A DNA stretch of 39,175 nt from Treponema sp. (lineage in GTDB: Bacteria; Spirochaetota; Spirochaetia; Treponematales; Treponemataceae). Positions 23,904-32,614 of the stretch are shown here, in pieces. The notes below the pieces were generated by a model. It was given only the letters and a program-made list of their open reading frames with translations, ran no database searches and had not been told where the DNA came from. Position 1 is the stretch's first letter, and each line of letters opens with the position of its first letter. A program made the translations under genes and the position numbers. The stretch spans positions 1-39,175 of the forward strand of contig JAFXWC010000044.1 in the NCBI GenBank assembly GCA_017534445.1, read 5' to 3'.

Positions 23904-24175
23904 AGATAGACAAAAGCTCTCTTAGTACAGGGAGCTTTTTTATTTTTAAAGCAATAAAAGTTAGCAATTTTAGGACTCGAAGCGGAAGGAGCGCCGACCA
24001 GAGGGAGGAAAAGGCGGCAAGGATGCCGCCGTCAGCGAGTGAAGCCGGCCTGTAGAGAGGCAACAGGAGGTTGCCGAACGGAAGGCGAGTCCGATTATCT
24101 CCAAGATAGACAAAAGCTCTCTTAGCACAGGGAGCTTTTTTATTTTTAAAGCAATAAAAGGCGAGTCCGATTATC
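23886..24175 (+). repeat. Duplicated tRNA 3' end and terminator
   Basis: A 75-bp segment starting within the T loop of tRNA-Ala (23886-23960) is repeated at 24086-24160 with one substitution (T to C in the terminator loop), exactly 200 bp apart. A third 14-bp piece (CGAGTCCGATTATC) follows at 24162-24175. The intervening 125 bp is purine-rich and hairpin-rich, with no ORF. The copies contain the last 18 nt of the tRNA and its terminator. Confidence 0.9.
23912..23945 (+). terminator. tRNA-Ala terminator (repeated at 24112-24145)
   Basis: AAAAGCTCTC, an 8-nt loop, GGGAGCTTTT and a T-run. The second copy 200 bp downstream differs by one loop base. Confidence 0.85.
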
Positions 24176-24185
24176 CTTAGCATCC

Positions 24186-24302
24186 CCGGGCACAAAAAAT
24201 GGCCTCCTTGCCATTTTTGTGCCCGGGTTTTCTGCAAAAACCCGCAAGTTCCTCCGCAAACATTTGACGCGCCGTCCTTGGCGCTATTGTTTAACAAAAG
24301 AA
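24186..24302 (+). repeat. Family D structured repeat
   Basis: A near-perfect hairpin (CCCGGGCACAAAAA...TTTTTGTGCCCGGG, loop around CTCCTT), then a GGGTTTT/AAAACCC hairpin, then GACGCGCCGTCCTTGGCGC and ATTGTTTAACAA. It is the inverted relative of 14336-14456. Confidence 0.7.
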
Positions 24303-24405
24303 AAAATGGCAAGGTCTTCTATTAGGAACAGACGGTAGAACCATTCAAGAGCCGCAAAAAAATCAAAAAAAGTAAAAGAATTAAAAGCCCGGTTAACAGA
24401 AAACG

Positions 24406-24414
24406 TGGTATAAT
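24406..24414 (+). promoter_or_regulatory. Extended -10 promoter of the LuxR-type gene
   Basis: TGGTATAAT with TATAAT at 24409-24414. The ATG is only 6 nt further, so the predicted start coincides with the start codon, and the GGAGGA between them would not be transcribed. Confidence 0.6.
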
Positions 24415-24420
24415 GGAGGA

Positions 24421-25833
24421 ATGGCAGAACAGTTATTGAGTGCAGACGAGCTTGAAAGAAGGATGGAGTGTATTGCAAGCACCTATCACCTTGTGGACGT
24501 AAGACACGACAGGCTTTCGTATTATGCGCTTACCCAGGAAGAATTGAATAAAAGTGAATACTGGCTTTGCATTTCCGGCAAGTTCCTGAATCTGGTAATG
24601 GACGGCGAATTGGACAAGGCCATGGAGCTAATAAATTCGCTGCCGTCAGATGGACAAATGGGTTTCCTTAAGCTTGGCTGCCTCTTGGTGCATCCCCAGA
24701 TAACATGGAAGGAATTCAAAGGAATCATTAACAGCCTAAAAAGCGCAAAGTGTCCCCTTGTACATGTGATTCTTACGGCGGGGCGGCCTTCCGTTCTGAA
24801 CGGCTTTAACGATTTTACGCGCTTGGGGCCCCTTTTGGAGAGCCGAAAGGAGCTGTTTGTGGAAGACCTGTCCTGGATTTACGAAAAATCTGTGTGCCCT
24901 GCAATCTACGACATGTGCCTTGCGGAATACTATTACCAGCTGGACAGAACCTTTGACGCAGAAGTGCTTGTAAGCAAGACAATAAAAGAGTTTGACCGGG
25001 GTTCGGAAAGAAGGCTTTTGTTTGCGGCCCTTAGCCTTCAGACAAAAATCCTTATTGCGCAAGGAAAAAGCGTTAATTTGCAAAGCTACATAAAGAACAT
25101 ACGCAAGTACGTAAGGCAGACAGGCGAGGCTGAATTCTACTACAACCTTGATGCCGCCAAGGTAATGACCGCTTTTTACGAAGGCGACAACGACCTTATG
25201 AGCCACTGGTTAAAAGACAAGGCCCCGGATGAATTTGCCGACTTTAACATGCTGGACCTTTTCCGCTACATGGTAAAGATGCGCTGCTATATAATAGAAG
25301 AAAAATACACGGCACTCGTAGCCCTTGCGGAAAAACTGCGCCCCCTCTTGGAAGCAGGCAAAAGGCACATGGACTTGTGCGAGATAGACCTTCTTCTTGC
25401 AATATGCTTTTACCGCGCCAAGAAAAAGGAGCTTGCCTTTGAAGCCCTTGGCCGCGCGCTAAAAATTGCAAGGAGGCGGAAATACTACCGGCTTGTTGGG
25501 GACGAGGGTGAGGCTATTCTGAACCTTCTTGTTGACTACATAAAGGAAAAGGGCGAAACTGACTTTTTGGTAAAGCTTGTTGAAATTGCAAGAAGCATGG
25601 CAATAAACTATCCCCTGTATCTTACCAAATTCCAGAAAAAGGAAGCCTTGTCCCAGCGCGAAACGGAAATCCTAAAGCTTTTGGAGCAGGGAAAGTCAAA
25701 GGAAGAAATTTCTGCCTTCTTTTTTGTAAGCGAAAACACCGTGAAATACCACATGAAAAACATCTATACCAAGCTTGATTCAACTTCTGCCCTGCAAGCC
25801 ATCTGGAAAGCCAGGATTATGGGGATAATTTGA
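24421..25833 (+). CDS. LuxR/MalT-type transcriptional regulator
   Basis: The 470-residue cytosolic protein consists of helical repeats (TPR-like, residues about 20-400) and a C-terminal LuxR helix-turn-helix: LSQRETEILKLLEQGKSKEE, then FFVSENTVKYHMKNIYTKLD (about 408-460). It looks like the C-terminal half of a MalT/LAL regulator: the N-terminal NTPase is absent, so the helical part must sense the signal or partner. It probably controls genes near it, for example the repeat lipoprotein 112 bp downstream on the same strand. The ATG at 24421 directly follows GGAGGA. Confidence 0.85.
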   Translation: MAEQLLSADELERRMECIASTYHLVDVRHDRLSYYALTQEELNKSEYWLCISGKFLNLVMDGELDKAMELINSLPSDGQMGFLKLGCLLVHPQITWKEFKGIINSLKSAKCPLVHVILTAGRPSVLNGFNDFTRLGPLLESRKELFVEDLSWIYEKSVCPAIYDMCLAEYYYQLDRTFDAEVLVSKTIKEFDRGSERRLLFAALSLQTKILIAQGKSVNLQSYIKNIRKYVRQTGEAEFYYNLDAAKVMTAFYEGDNDLMSHWLKDKAPDEFADFNMLDLFRYMVKMRCYIIEEKYTALVALAEKLRPLLEAGKRHMDLCEIDLLLAICFYRAKKKELAFEALGRALKIARRRKYYRLVGDEGEAILNLLVDYIKEKGETDFLVKLVEIARSMAINYPLYLTKFQKKEALSQRETEILKLLEQGKSKEEISAFFFVSENTVKYHMKNIYTKLDSTSALQAIWKARIMGII

Positions 25834-25845
25834 CATCTTTTTCTT

Positions 25846-25869
25846 AAAAAAAACTACCCTTTTGGGTAG
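25846..25869. other. A8 plus hairpin between the LuxR-type and lipoprotein genes
   Basis: A8 followed by CTACCC-TTTT-GGGTAG. On the plus strand there is no T-run after it, so it is a poor terminator for the LuxR-type gene. On the minus strand it reads as a hairpin plus T8 and would stop antisense transcripts from the lipoprotein gene. Confidence 0.4.
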
Positions 25870-25888
25870 GTGCAATCCTTTGTTTTTA

Positions 25889-25897
25889 TGCTATAAT
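25889..25897 (+). promoter_or_regulatory. Extended -10 promoter of the repeat lipoprotein gene
   Basis: TGCTATAAT about 48 nt upstream of the ATG. The leader carries CGGAGGATTG as ribosome binding site. Confidence 0.6.
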
Positions 25898-25945
25898 TAA
25901 GCTACGGGGAATTGTTTTTTTTGGTGCGGCTCGGAGGATTGTAGA

Positions 25946-28900
25946 ATGAGAATAAGGACAAAAAGTTTTGCGTTCTGTTCTATCCTGTTTTATTTTATTC
26001 TGTCTCTGCTAGCTTGTAGCTTTGATGTTCCCGAGATTAAAAATGATGAGCCTGTAAAGGAATATTTTGAGCACTGGACTTCGACATGTCAGGTTGGAAA
26101 ACTTGAATATTCCACAGAACACGTTACCATGGGTGGCGTAGAAAACCTTTCTGCGGTCAATGAAGTAGAAATCAATTTGTATACCATAAATCCCCAACAG
26201 CTGCGCCTGCTTTGCAAAGAGGGGCAAAACGGCTTTTACTTGCAAACAGAAGATGGCTTTGTAGTATCTGGTGCCGACTACAGGGAGTGCATGGTTGACC
26301 CAAGTCACATAAAAATAAATGCAAGGCTTGACGATGCCCACGAAGGAAAAATGTGGACGCTTTCTGGCTGTCTTTGGCCAGAAAACCGTACGGAATTTTC
26401 ACTGGAAGATTTGAGGGGGCAGTCACCGGAGCTTTTCTATTCTGCAAATTTTAGGCAGAACACTCCGCCCGACAACGTAAAAGACCTTAAGGTTGTAAAG
26501 GAGCCTTTGGACGGCAAAAATGCCTACCTTTACTTTAAGCTGCCAGACACACAGAATTTGAATAGAAACACAGGTTCCACCTATGATGTAAACTATTACC
26601 TGCGCGAGGCTGACGGACAGCTGCACTGGAAGGGAAGGGCAGAGCTTACCCTGGCAGACAACAAGAATTTAGCCGGTGGCAACGAATTCTTTTATTGTTT
26701 CCCCGAACAGGAAGCAAGTCTTAGCGCATACGAATACACAGTACAGGTAAACGGCCCCCATGGTCTTAAGTCTGAATTCCTTTCCACTGACCCAAGCCTT
26801 GGCGTTCTTATTCTTGTTGAGCCGACAATCACTATGGTGAGTGCGCCCAACGGCAAATTTGATGCGGACAACGCCGAATACGAATGTTACGAGGTTGCTT
26901 CTAATGACGGCACTGTTTCCTTTACTGCGGCTCCTGGTCAGGAAGAAGACAGTCTTTCGGTTATGGTGGACAACATTCCTATAACAGCAACAGGCGGTGT
27001 CTATACAGTAAGCGGAATAGGACAGCACGTAATAAGTGTTACTTCAAGCCGTGTGGGTGCGCGTTCCGTAACGGTAACAAAGAAGATAACTCTTGTTAAG
27101 ACACCAGATCCTGCAGAGTTTACATTCACAACAGATTTTAATGGCTGTGAAGCAGACTTGGAAGGCTTTACATTCATAGAAGTGGAAAATGCGGAAGACC
27201 TTGTAGGCTTTACAATAACTGCACCGGAAGCAGGAACAAGTCTTTCCGTAAGCATAGACGGCGGAATTGAATCTGGCGAATTAACGGTTCCTGCAACAGG
27301 AAGCCTGAATGTGAACCGCCACACCCTTGTTGCCACGGTACATAAGAAGAACTGCAACAATGTTACTACAACTAAAAAAGTCTGCATATTAAGGTCTCTG
27401 GATGAACCGACAATCACTATGGTGAGTGAGCCCAACGGCATATTTGACGAGGACAACGGTGAATACGAATGTTACGAGGTTGCTTCTAATGACGGCACTA
27501 TTTCCTTTATTGCGGCTCTAGGTCTGGAAGGAGACACCCTTACTGTTAAGGTGGACGGCAATCCTGTGGAACCAACAGACGGTGTCTATACAGTAAGCGG
27601 AATAGCACAGCACGTAATAACTGCTACCGCCAGCCGTGCTGGTGCGCGTTCCGTAACGGCAACAAAGAAGATAACTCTTGTTAAGACACCCGAAGCAGCC
27701 GTATTTGCCTTCGGAAAAGACTTTAATGCTTGTGAAGCAGACGCAGACGGCTACAGGTTCATAGAGGTGGACAATGCTAATGATCTTGTAGGCTATACAA
27801 TAACTACACCGGAAGCAGGAACAAGTCTTTCCGTAAACATAGACGATGGAGGCGACTCTGGTGAAGTAGCAGGACCTGTGACAGGAAACTTGGATGTGAA
27901 CCGCCACACCCTTGTTGCCACGGTACACAAAAAGAACTGCAATGACCTTACTTTAATTAAAAAAGTCTGCATATTAAAGTCACTGGAAGAGCCAACCTTT
28001 ACGATTGATAATGGAACCAAGACCGGAACTGTCTCTTATTCAGGACATGCCTACGATAAATACGAGTACAGCTATCTTACTTATAACAACCTAAAATACA
28101 CCGTAACTAATCCTTCTGCCAATGCAGGCTCCACAATGACGGTAAAAGTGGACGGAAGCACTGTGGCTTCGCCAACAAGCGCAGCGCTTTCTGACGGCTA
28201 CCGCATAATTACGATAAAGGTAGAAAAAGAAAATCTTACTCCGGTGGAAATTACAAAGTATGTTTACGTTAGGATTAAGAGGGTGTGCGTAACGGTCGGA
28301 AACATAAGTGCCTATAATTCGGACGGGGGAAAGCATGTTGACCTTAAGGGATATTTCTATGCCAAGACAACGCAGACTTCGCGGGTTGTGCTAAAGGCCT
28401 ATACGGCATCAAAGGGAACGAAGGTATCAAAGAACCATACCATAACGCCAGATAACCATGTTCTTTATATGGATTCCCCTTCGGATAGGTTCTATTTCTA
28501 CACCTCAAAGATTGAAGACTATGACGGTGGTTCCGACAACGACGATTTGGGTACTGTTACAGAAGGAAAGTCGGATTCTACTAGAACCCTGGCTGCTCTA
28601 AAGGCAGACAAACACTTCCATTCCTACTCATCAAGGTCTGACTGTGGCCACTATGAATTTTATGTTACCCTTTCCGAGATTGCACTGCCTTCCATTACCT
28701 TTAGCCCGGATTTGAATGGATGTAAGGACGGAAGCAGTAGCTATGAATACATAGAGGTTGAAAACTCAACTGACAAAGTAAGCTACACTATTACTTCTCA
28801 GGAAAGTGGGGCGACACTTACCGGAAAAGTTGACGGAACGTCATTCAGCGGAAACAAGACAGGCCAGCTTGACCTTGGAGATCACACAATAATAGTTAAG

Positions 28901-30004
28901 GTTTCCAAGACAGGCCTTGTAGGGGCAACGGTAACACGTTACATTAGGGTTGTGCAGGAACTAAAAGAGCCTAGCATAAAGTTTACCTATGATGGTAGCG
29001 AAGTTACATCGTCTGGAACTCCGGAATGCGGCTCAAGCTATTTGCTTTATGATGCATACGATATTGCCCTTGCAAGTAACGGCAGCGGAAGCTTGTCTTA
29101 TGCCGCAACGCCCAATTCTGCCGATACGGGGGCAAGCGTAGTCGTTGTAGATAACTATGGAGACAGCCCTGTGGATCTTAACGCAAGCGGAACCCTTGCT
29201 CTGGGCCCCCATAAGCTTACACTCAAGGTTTCAAAGCCTGGCTACAGGGAAAGGGAAACTGCCTCAGAGAAAATGGTTTTTGTACAGGGAATACTTTCCA
29301 AACCAAGCTTTAACACTACAAACGGAACCATACAGAATGCAAATGCGCAAGGCACCTCAGGAGATCCGTTGAAGTATAATTTCAGTTATTTGAATGCCGA
29401 CAACATGATATGTTCCATTTCTTCTGGCAACACTGGAAATGCTGTGAGCATGACTTTAAATAGTTTTTCAGAGTCTTGCAGTGGCTTTATCCTGAACCCT
29501 AAAAACAATGCAAATGATTGTTATGTGCTTGAAATCACACAGACAAGAGACTTCTGCAAAACTTTGGTTACAACATGGTACGTAAACGTAATGATTAAAC
29601 CTGTGTCGGTAACAGTAAGAGATGCCGCCTTAAAACTTAACTTTAATGAAAGCGGAGATTCTGATGTATATGGAGATGTTTATATGAGAAAAAATACTGA
29701 AGATTGGATTTTACTCCGCAATTTTAGTGATGCAAAATTTGGAGATGAATCTAATTGGGATAATTATGGTACTCCGGGTGCTACGACATTTATATTATAC
29801 AAGCCATCTGATAGCGTAGCATATAAATCTGAGGGTCTGTATGAAAGTGATGGTAGTAATAAGGATTGGATTGGAAACGTAATTGTCTCAAAAGATCTTA
29901 CTACTCTGCGGGCAGAATCAGATCCTCAGCTTTATGCACAGTCAAGCGATACGGGAGGCAGCCATCCTACAGAGCATAGGGTAAGGTTAAACTTGTCCGA
30001 ATAG
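25946..30004 (+). CDS. Giant repeat lipoprotein (1352 aa)
   Basis: The signal peptide ends at the lipobox LLAC (Cys24), so the protein is probably surface- or periplasm-exposed and lipid-anchored. Behind a region of about 260 residues lie many beta-rich domains of about 95 residues, each opening with phrases such as EPTITMVS, PAEFTFTTDFNGCEADLEGF or PSITFSPDLNGCKDG and closing with RHTLVATVHKKNC or KKITLVKTP. They look Ig-like. Two successive 195-residue blocks (about 292-486 and 487-681) come from an exact-length 585-bp duplication. The last 120 residues (from about 29640) differ in composition. No enzymatic motif is seen; adhesion or cell-surface interaction is plausible but unproven. Confidence 0.88.
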   Translation: MRIRTKSFAFCSILFYFILSLLACSFDVPEIKNDEPVKEYFEHWTSTCQVGKLEYSTEHVTMGGVENLSAVNEVEINLYTINPQQLRLLCKEGQNGFYLQTEDGFVVSGADYRECMVDPSHIKINARLDDAHEGKMWTLSGCLWPENRTEFSLEDLRGQSPELFYSANFRQNTPPDNVKDLKVVKEPLDGKNAYLYFKLPDTQNLNRNTGSTYDVNYYLREADGQLHWKGRAELTLADNKNLAGGNEFFYCFPEQEASLSAYEYTVQVNGPHGLKSEFLSTDPSLGVLILVEPTITMVSAPNGKFDADNAEYECYEVASNDGTVSFTAAPGQEEDSLSVMVDNIPITATGGVYTVSGIGQHVISVTSSRVGARSVTVTKKITLVKTPDPAEFTFTTDFNGCEADLEGFTFIEVENAEDLVGFTITAPEAGTSLSVSIDGGIESGELTVPATGSLNVNRHTLVATVHKKNCNNVTTTKKVCILRSLDEPTITMVSEPNGIFDEDNGEYECYEVASNDGTISFIAALGLEGDTLTVKVDGNPVEPTDGVYTVSGIAQHVITATASRAGARSVTATKKITLVKTPEAAVFAFGKDFNACEADADGYRFIEVDNANDLVGYTITTPEAGTSLSVNIDDGGDSGEVAGPVTGNLDVNRHTLVATVHKKNCNDLTLIKKVCILKSLEEPTFTIDNGTKTGTVSYSGHAYDKYEYSYLTYNNLKYTVTNPSANAGSTMTVKVDGSTVASPTSAALSDGYRIITIKVEKENLTPVEITKYVYVRIKRVCVTVGNISAYNSDGGKHVDLKGYFYAKTTQTSRVVLKAYTASKGTKVSKNHTITPDNHVLYMDSPSDRFYFYTSKIEDYDGGSDNDDLGTVTEGKSDSTRTLAALKADKHFHSYSSRSDCGHYEFYVTLSEIALPSITFSPDLNGCKDGSSSYEYIEVENSTDKVSYTITSQESGATLTGKVDGTSFSGNKTGQLDLGDHTIIVKVSKTGLVGATVTRYIRVVQELKEPSIKFTYDGSEVTSSGTPECGSSYLLYDAYDIALASNGSGSLSYAATPNSADTGASVVVVDNYGDSPVDLNASGTLALGPHKLTLKVSKPGYRERETASEKMVFVQGILSKPSFNTTNGTIQNANAQGTSGDPLKYNFSYLNADNMICSISSGNTGNAVSMTLNSFSESCSGFILNPKNNANDCYVLEITQTRDFCKTLVTTWYVNVMIKPVSVTVRDAALKLNFNESGDSDVYGDVYMRKNTEDWILLRNFSDAKFGDESNWDNYGTPGATTFILYKPSDSVAYKSEGLYESDGSNKDWIGNVIVSKDLTTLRAESDPQLYAQSSDTGGSHPTEHRVRLNLSE
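26821..27990 (+). repeat. Two-copy 585-bp tandem duplication in the lipoprotein gene
   Basis: The segment starting at 26821 (CCGACAATCACTATGGTGAG) recurs at 27406, and the similarity continues in register to 27990. 585 bp is 195 codons, so the frame is kept. Both units encode the same pair of domains, with scattered substitutions. Confidence 0.85.
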
Positions 30005-30255
30005 GATGTTTTATAAAGTTTGTAATATAATCCAATGAGAAGAAACTGTCTTTGCTTAATCCTGTATAAGAATACGCTGCTTTGAGAATGTACAGGTAAA
30101 GGATATTGTTAAGGGGAAGAGTTTTGTTGTGATTTATACAAAGTAGCAGGTTCCTGGAAAACTTTTGTTGGCAGTAAAGGCACTTGTGTTTTTGCGGTTC
30201 ATGCACGGCAGGGATATGTGAAAAAAAAATTACGTCCGTGTAATTTTCTTTCACG

Positions 30256-30352
30256 CGAGTTTTTGCGGTGCAAGCACGGCAGGGATTGGAGGGGCGGCGT
30301 AGCCGTTCCGTAGGAATGGAGCGGGAGCGGAACCCCGGAAAGCCCTTAGCAT
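30256..30352 (+). repeat. Family C structured repeat
   Basis: GCAAGCACGGCAGGGATTGG, then AGGGGCGGCGTAGCCGTTCC, AATGGAGCGGGAGCGGAACC and CCGGAAAGCCC. It matches the inverted copy at 14455. The rest of 30005-30255 is A/T-rich and shows no gene. Confidence 0.7.
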
Positions 30353-30366
30353 AAGAAAGTGCCGCA

Positions 30367-30396
30367 TTGTATATTAACCCCAAAAAATGCTATACT
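30367..30396 (+). promoter_or_regulatory. Promoter of the ABC-F gene
   Basis: TTGTAT (30367-30372), 18 bp, TGC-TATACT (-10 at 30391-30396). The ATG at 30405 is 8 nt after the -10, so the mRNA is leaderless or nearly so. Confidence 0.65.
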
Positions 30397-30404
30397 TTGG
30401 GCAA

Positions 30405-32420
30405 ATGAATCTTCTTTCTATTAATAATCTTGCAAAAATTGGGCGGGAAGAGCCGCTTTTTACTGGGGTTACTTTTGGGCTGGACGAAGGGGACAAGGCG
30501 GCCCTGATTGGACGCAATGGTACGGGTAAGTCCACTTTGCTGAATACTGTTGCGGGGCTGCTTGTGCCGGATGAAGGTACGGTTGTGATTAACAAGGAGG
30601 CGGGGCTTTCTTTTTTGCCGCAGAATCCTCTTTTTAATCCTGATGATACTATTGAGTCCCACATTTTTAAGTCTTCTTCTCCAAAGCTTAATATTATCCG
30701 CGAGTACGATAAGGTTTGTGCCCAGATGGAAAGCGGTGCAACGGATTCACTTCAGGCTAAATTTGACGAGCTGAATTTTAAGATGGAAGAGGGTGGCCTT
30801 TGGAACTACCGCCAGCAGATTGAGTCGGTGCTGAGTATGCTTGGCATTAATGATCTTTCGCGCAAGATGGGGGAGCTTTCGGGCGGTATGGCAAAGAAGG
30901 TTTCGCTTGCCCAGGTTCTTGTGGAAGACACTAAGCTTTTGCTTTTGGACGAGCCTACAAACCATTTGGATATTACGACGATTTACTGGCTGCAGAACTA
31001 TCTTGCCCAGACTAAGCGGGCAGTTCTTATGGTAACGCACGACCGCTACTTTTTGGATGCAGTCTGCAACAATATCTACGAGATTGCTAACGGCGGCGTT
31101 AAGCTTTACAAGGGCAACTATTCAACTTATTTGGAAAAGAAGCAGACCGAGCTTGAGGTTTACAAAAATACGGAGCGGCGCATTGAATCTGTTCTTCGTG
31201 TTGAGCGCGACTGGCTTATGCGGGGTCCTTGCGCAAGGGGAACAAAGGCTAAGGCTCGCATTCAGCACGATATGGCATTGATTAACCGCGAGAAGCTTAA
31301 GGAAGAGAATGGCTTTGCATTTGAGGTTGCGGGGCGGCGGCTTGGCGGAAAGATTCTTGAGCTGAAGGATATTTGCAAGGATTTTCCCAAGGGGTATGCG
31401 GCGGCTAAAAAGGCCGGGCTTTCAAAGAATGGTGCTTGCAAGAATGGTGCTGGTAAAGATACGGGTGCTCAGAATGCGGTTCCTGTGCTTAAGGATTTTA
31501 GCTTTACTTTTAACAAGGGGCAAAAGATTGGCGTTTTTGGCAACAACGGCACTGGTAAGTCAACTTTGCTTAACATAATTACCGGGGAACTTTTGCCGGA
31601 CAAGGGTTCGGTTACGGTTGGGGAAAACACGGTCTTTGCCTATTACAAGCAGAATCCGGTTTTTGCGGATTTGGACATGACGGTTCTTGAGTATGCAAAA
31701 GAGGCGGCTGAGGTTATGCAGATGAATGACGGAACTACCCTTAGCGCATCTCAGTTTTTGGACCGCTTTGGCTTTGAGGGAAAGGTTCAGTATTCACCGG
31801 TTGGAACTTTGAGCGGCGGTGAGAGGAAGAGGCTTTTTCTTGTGCGGCTTCTTCTTTCCAATCCCAACTTTTTGATTTTGGATGAACCCACCAACGACTT
31901 TGATATTTTTACGATGAATATTCTTGAGCAGTTCCTTTCCGGTTTTTCCGGCTGCCTTTTGGTTGTTAGCCACGACCGCTATTTTATGGACAAGGTTGCA
32001 GATACGCTTCTTGTTTTGGAGAGCGACGGAAGCGTTTCCGGTTACGTGGGGAAGTGCAGCGAATACATTCAGTACATGGAGCTTAAGGCAAAGGAGGATG
32101 CTGAGGCTGAAAGGGCAAGGCAAAGTTCTTTTGCGGACTCTAAGAAGGGAAGTGCTGCTTTTGATGGCGCTTTGTCTTCTGGGGCTTCGCAAAGTGCCTC
32201 TCCTGCAAAGAAGAAAAAGCTTTCCTTTAAGGAGCAGAAGGAATTTGAAGGGCTTGAAGTGCACATAGCAGAGCTTGAGGATGAACAGAAAAAGCTTGAG
32301 GAAGACATGGCCAGCGGTGACTATGAAAAGGCCTCTGCTGCCGGCAACAGGTACAAAGAGGTGGAAGAGGAGCTTGAGCGTTCCTACTCCCGCTGGGAAG
32401 AGCTTGCGGCTTTTGTGTAA
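30405..32420 (+). CDS. ABC-F ATPase, Uup-like
   Basis: The 671-residue soluble protein has two ABC cassettes. The first has Walker A GRNGTGKST (36-44), signature LSGGMAKK (158-165) and Walker B LLLLDEPTNHLD (178-189). The second has GNNGTGKST, LSGGERKR and FLILDEPTNDFD. The C-terminal 70 residues form a charged coiled coil (FEGLEVHIAELEDEQKKLEE) as in Uup. ABC-F proteins act on the ribosome; Uup also affects DNA transposition precision in E. coli. Odd: an insertion of about 30 residues with a repeated KNGA phrase before the second cassette (AAKKAGLSKNGACKNGAG). The start at 30405 is used because the in-frame ATG at 30387 precedes the -10. Confidence 0.9.
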   Translation: MNLLSINNLAKIGREEPLFTGVTFGLDEGDKAALIGRNGTGKSTLLNTVAGLLVPDEGTVVINKEAGLSFLPQNPLFNPDDTIESHIFKSSSPKLNIIREYDKVCAQMESGATDSLQAKFDELNFKMEEGGLWNYRQQIESVLSMLGINDLSRKMGELSGGMAKKVSLAQVLVEDTKLLLLDEPTNHLDITTIYWLQNYLAQTKRAVLMVTHDRYFLDAVCNNIYEIANGGVKLYKGNYSTYLEKKQTELEVYKNTERRIESVLRVERDWLMRGPCARGTKAKARIQHDMALINREKLKEENGFAFEVAGRRLGGKILELKDICKDFPKGYAAAKKAGLSKNGACKNGAGKDTGAQNAVPVLKDFSFTFNKGQKIGVFGNNGTGKSTLLNIITGELLPDKGSVTVGENTVFAYYKQNPVFADLDMTVLEYAKEAAEVMQMNDGTTLSASQFLDRFGFEGKVQYSPVGTLSGGERKRLFLVRLLLSNPNFLILDEPTNDFDIFTMNILEQFLSGFSGCLLVVSHDRYFMDKVADTLLVLESDGSVSGYVGKCSEYIQYMELKAKEDAEAERARQSSFADSKKGSAAFDGALSSGASQSASPAKKKKLSFKEQKEFEGLEVHIAELEDEQKKLEEDMASGDYEKASAAGNRYKEVEEELERSYSRWEELAAFV

Positions 32421-32435
32421 AGAATCGATCTTGAT

Positions 32436-32584
32436 TTTAAGCCTACGCCCGATTGTAAGGGCCCGCGCAGCGGGTTGCCAACGGCAATGGAGCCGAAAGG
32501 CGGAACCCTGGAAAGCGGGGTAAAAGATAAGGCTGACCGCACGGTGTGCGGGCACAGTTTAAAGGGGCATGCCGTCCAGTTGAA
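32436..32584 (+). repeat. Family B structured repeat
   Basis: Starts TAAGCCTACGCCCGATTG and continues GTTGCCAACGGCAATGGAGC, CGAAAGGCGGAACCCTGGAA and AGCGGGG, then GCTGACCGCACGGTGTGCGG and GGCACAGTTTAAAG. It matches 20068-20222. Its 3' end merges with the metF -35 element. Confidence 0.75.
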
Positions 32585-32608
32585 AAATACGCTGCAAGTC
32601 TTTATAAT
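32580..32608 (+). promoter_or_regulatory. Promoter of metF-metH
   Basis: TTGAAA (32580-32585), 17 bp, TATAAT (32603-32608). The ATG at 32615 is 6 nt after the -10, so the mRNA is probably leaderless. No S-box or other SAM riboswitch fits in the short space. Confidence 0.8.
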
Positions 32609-32614
32609 AAGACC

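Noticed and set aside
23961..24085. Purine-rich spacer between the tRNA 3'-end copies as a small RNA gene
   Set aside because: It folds strongly, but no promoter lies before it and it would follow the tRNA terminator; support is too thin.
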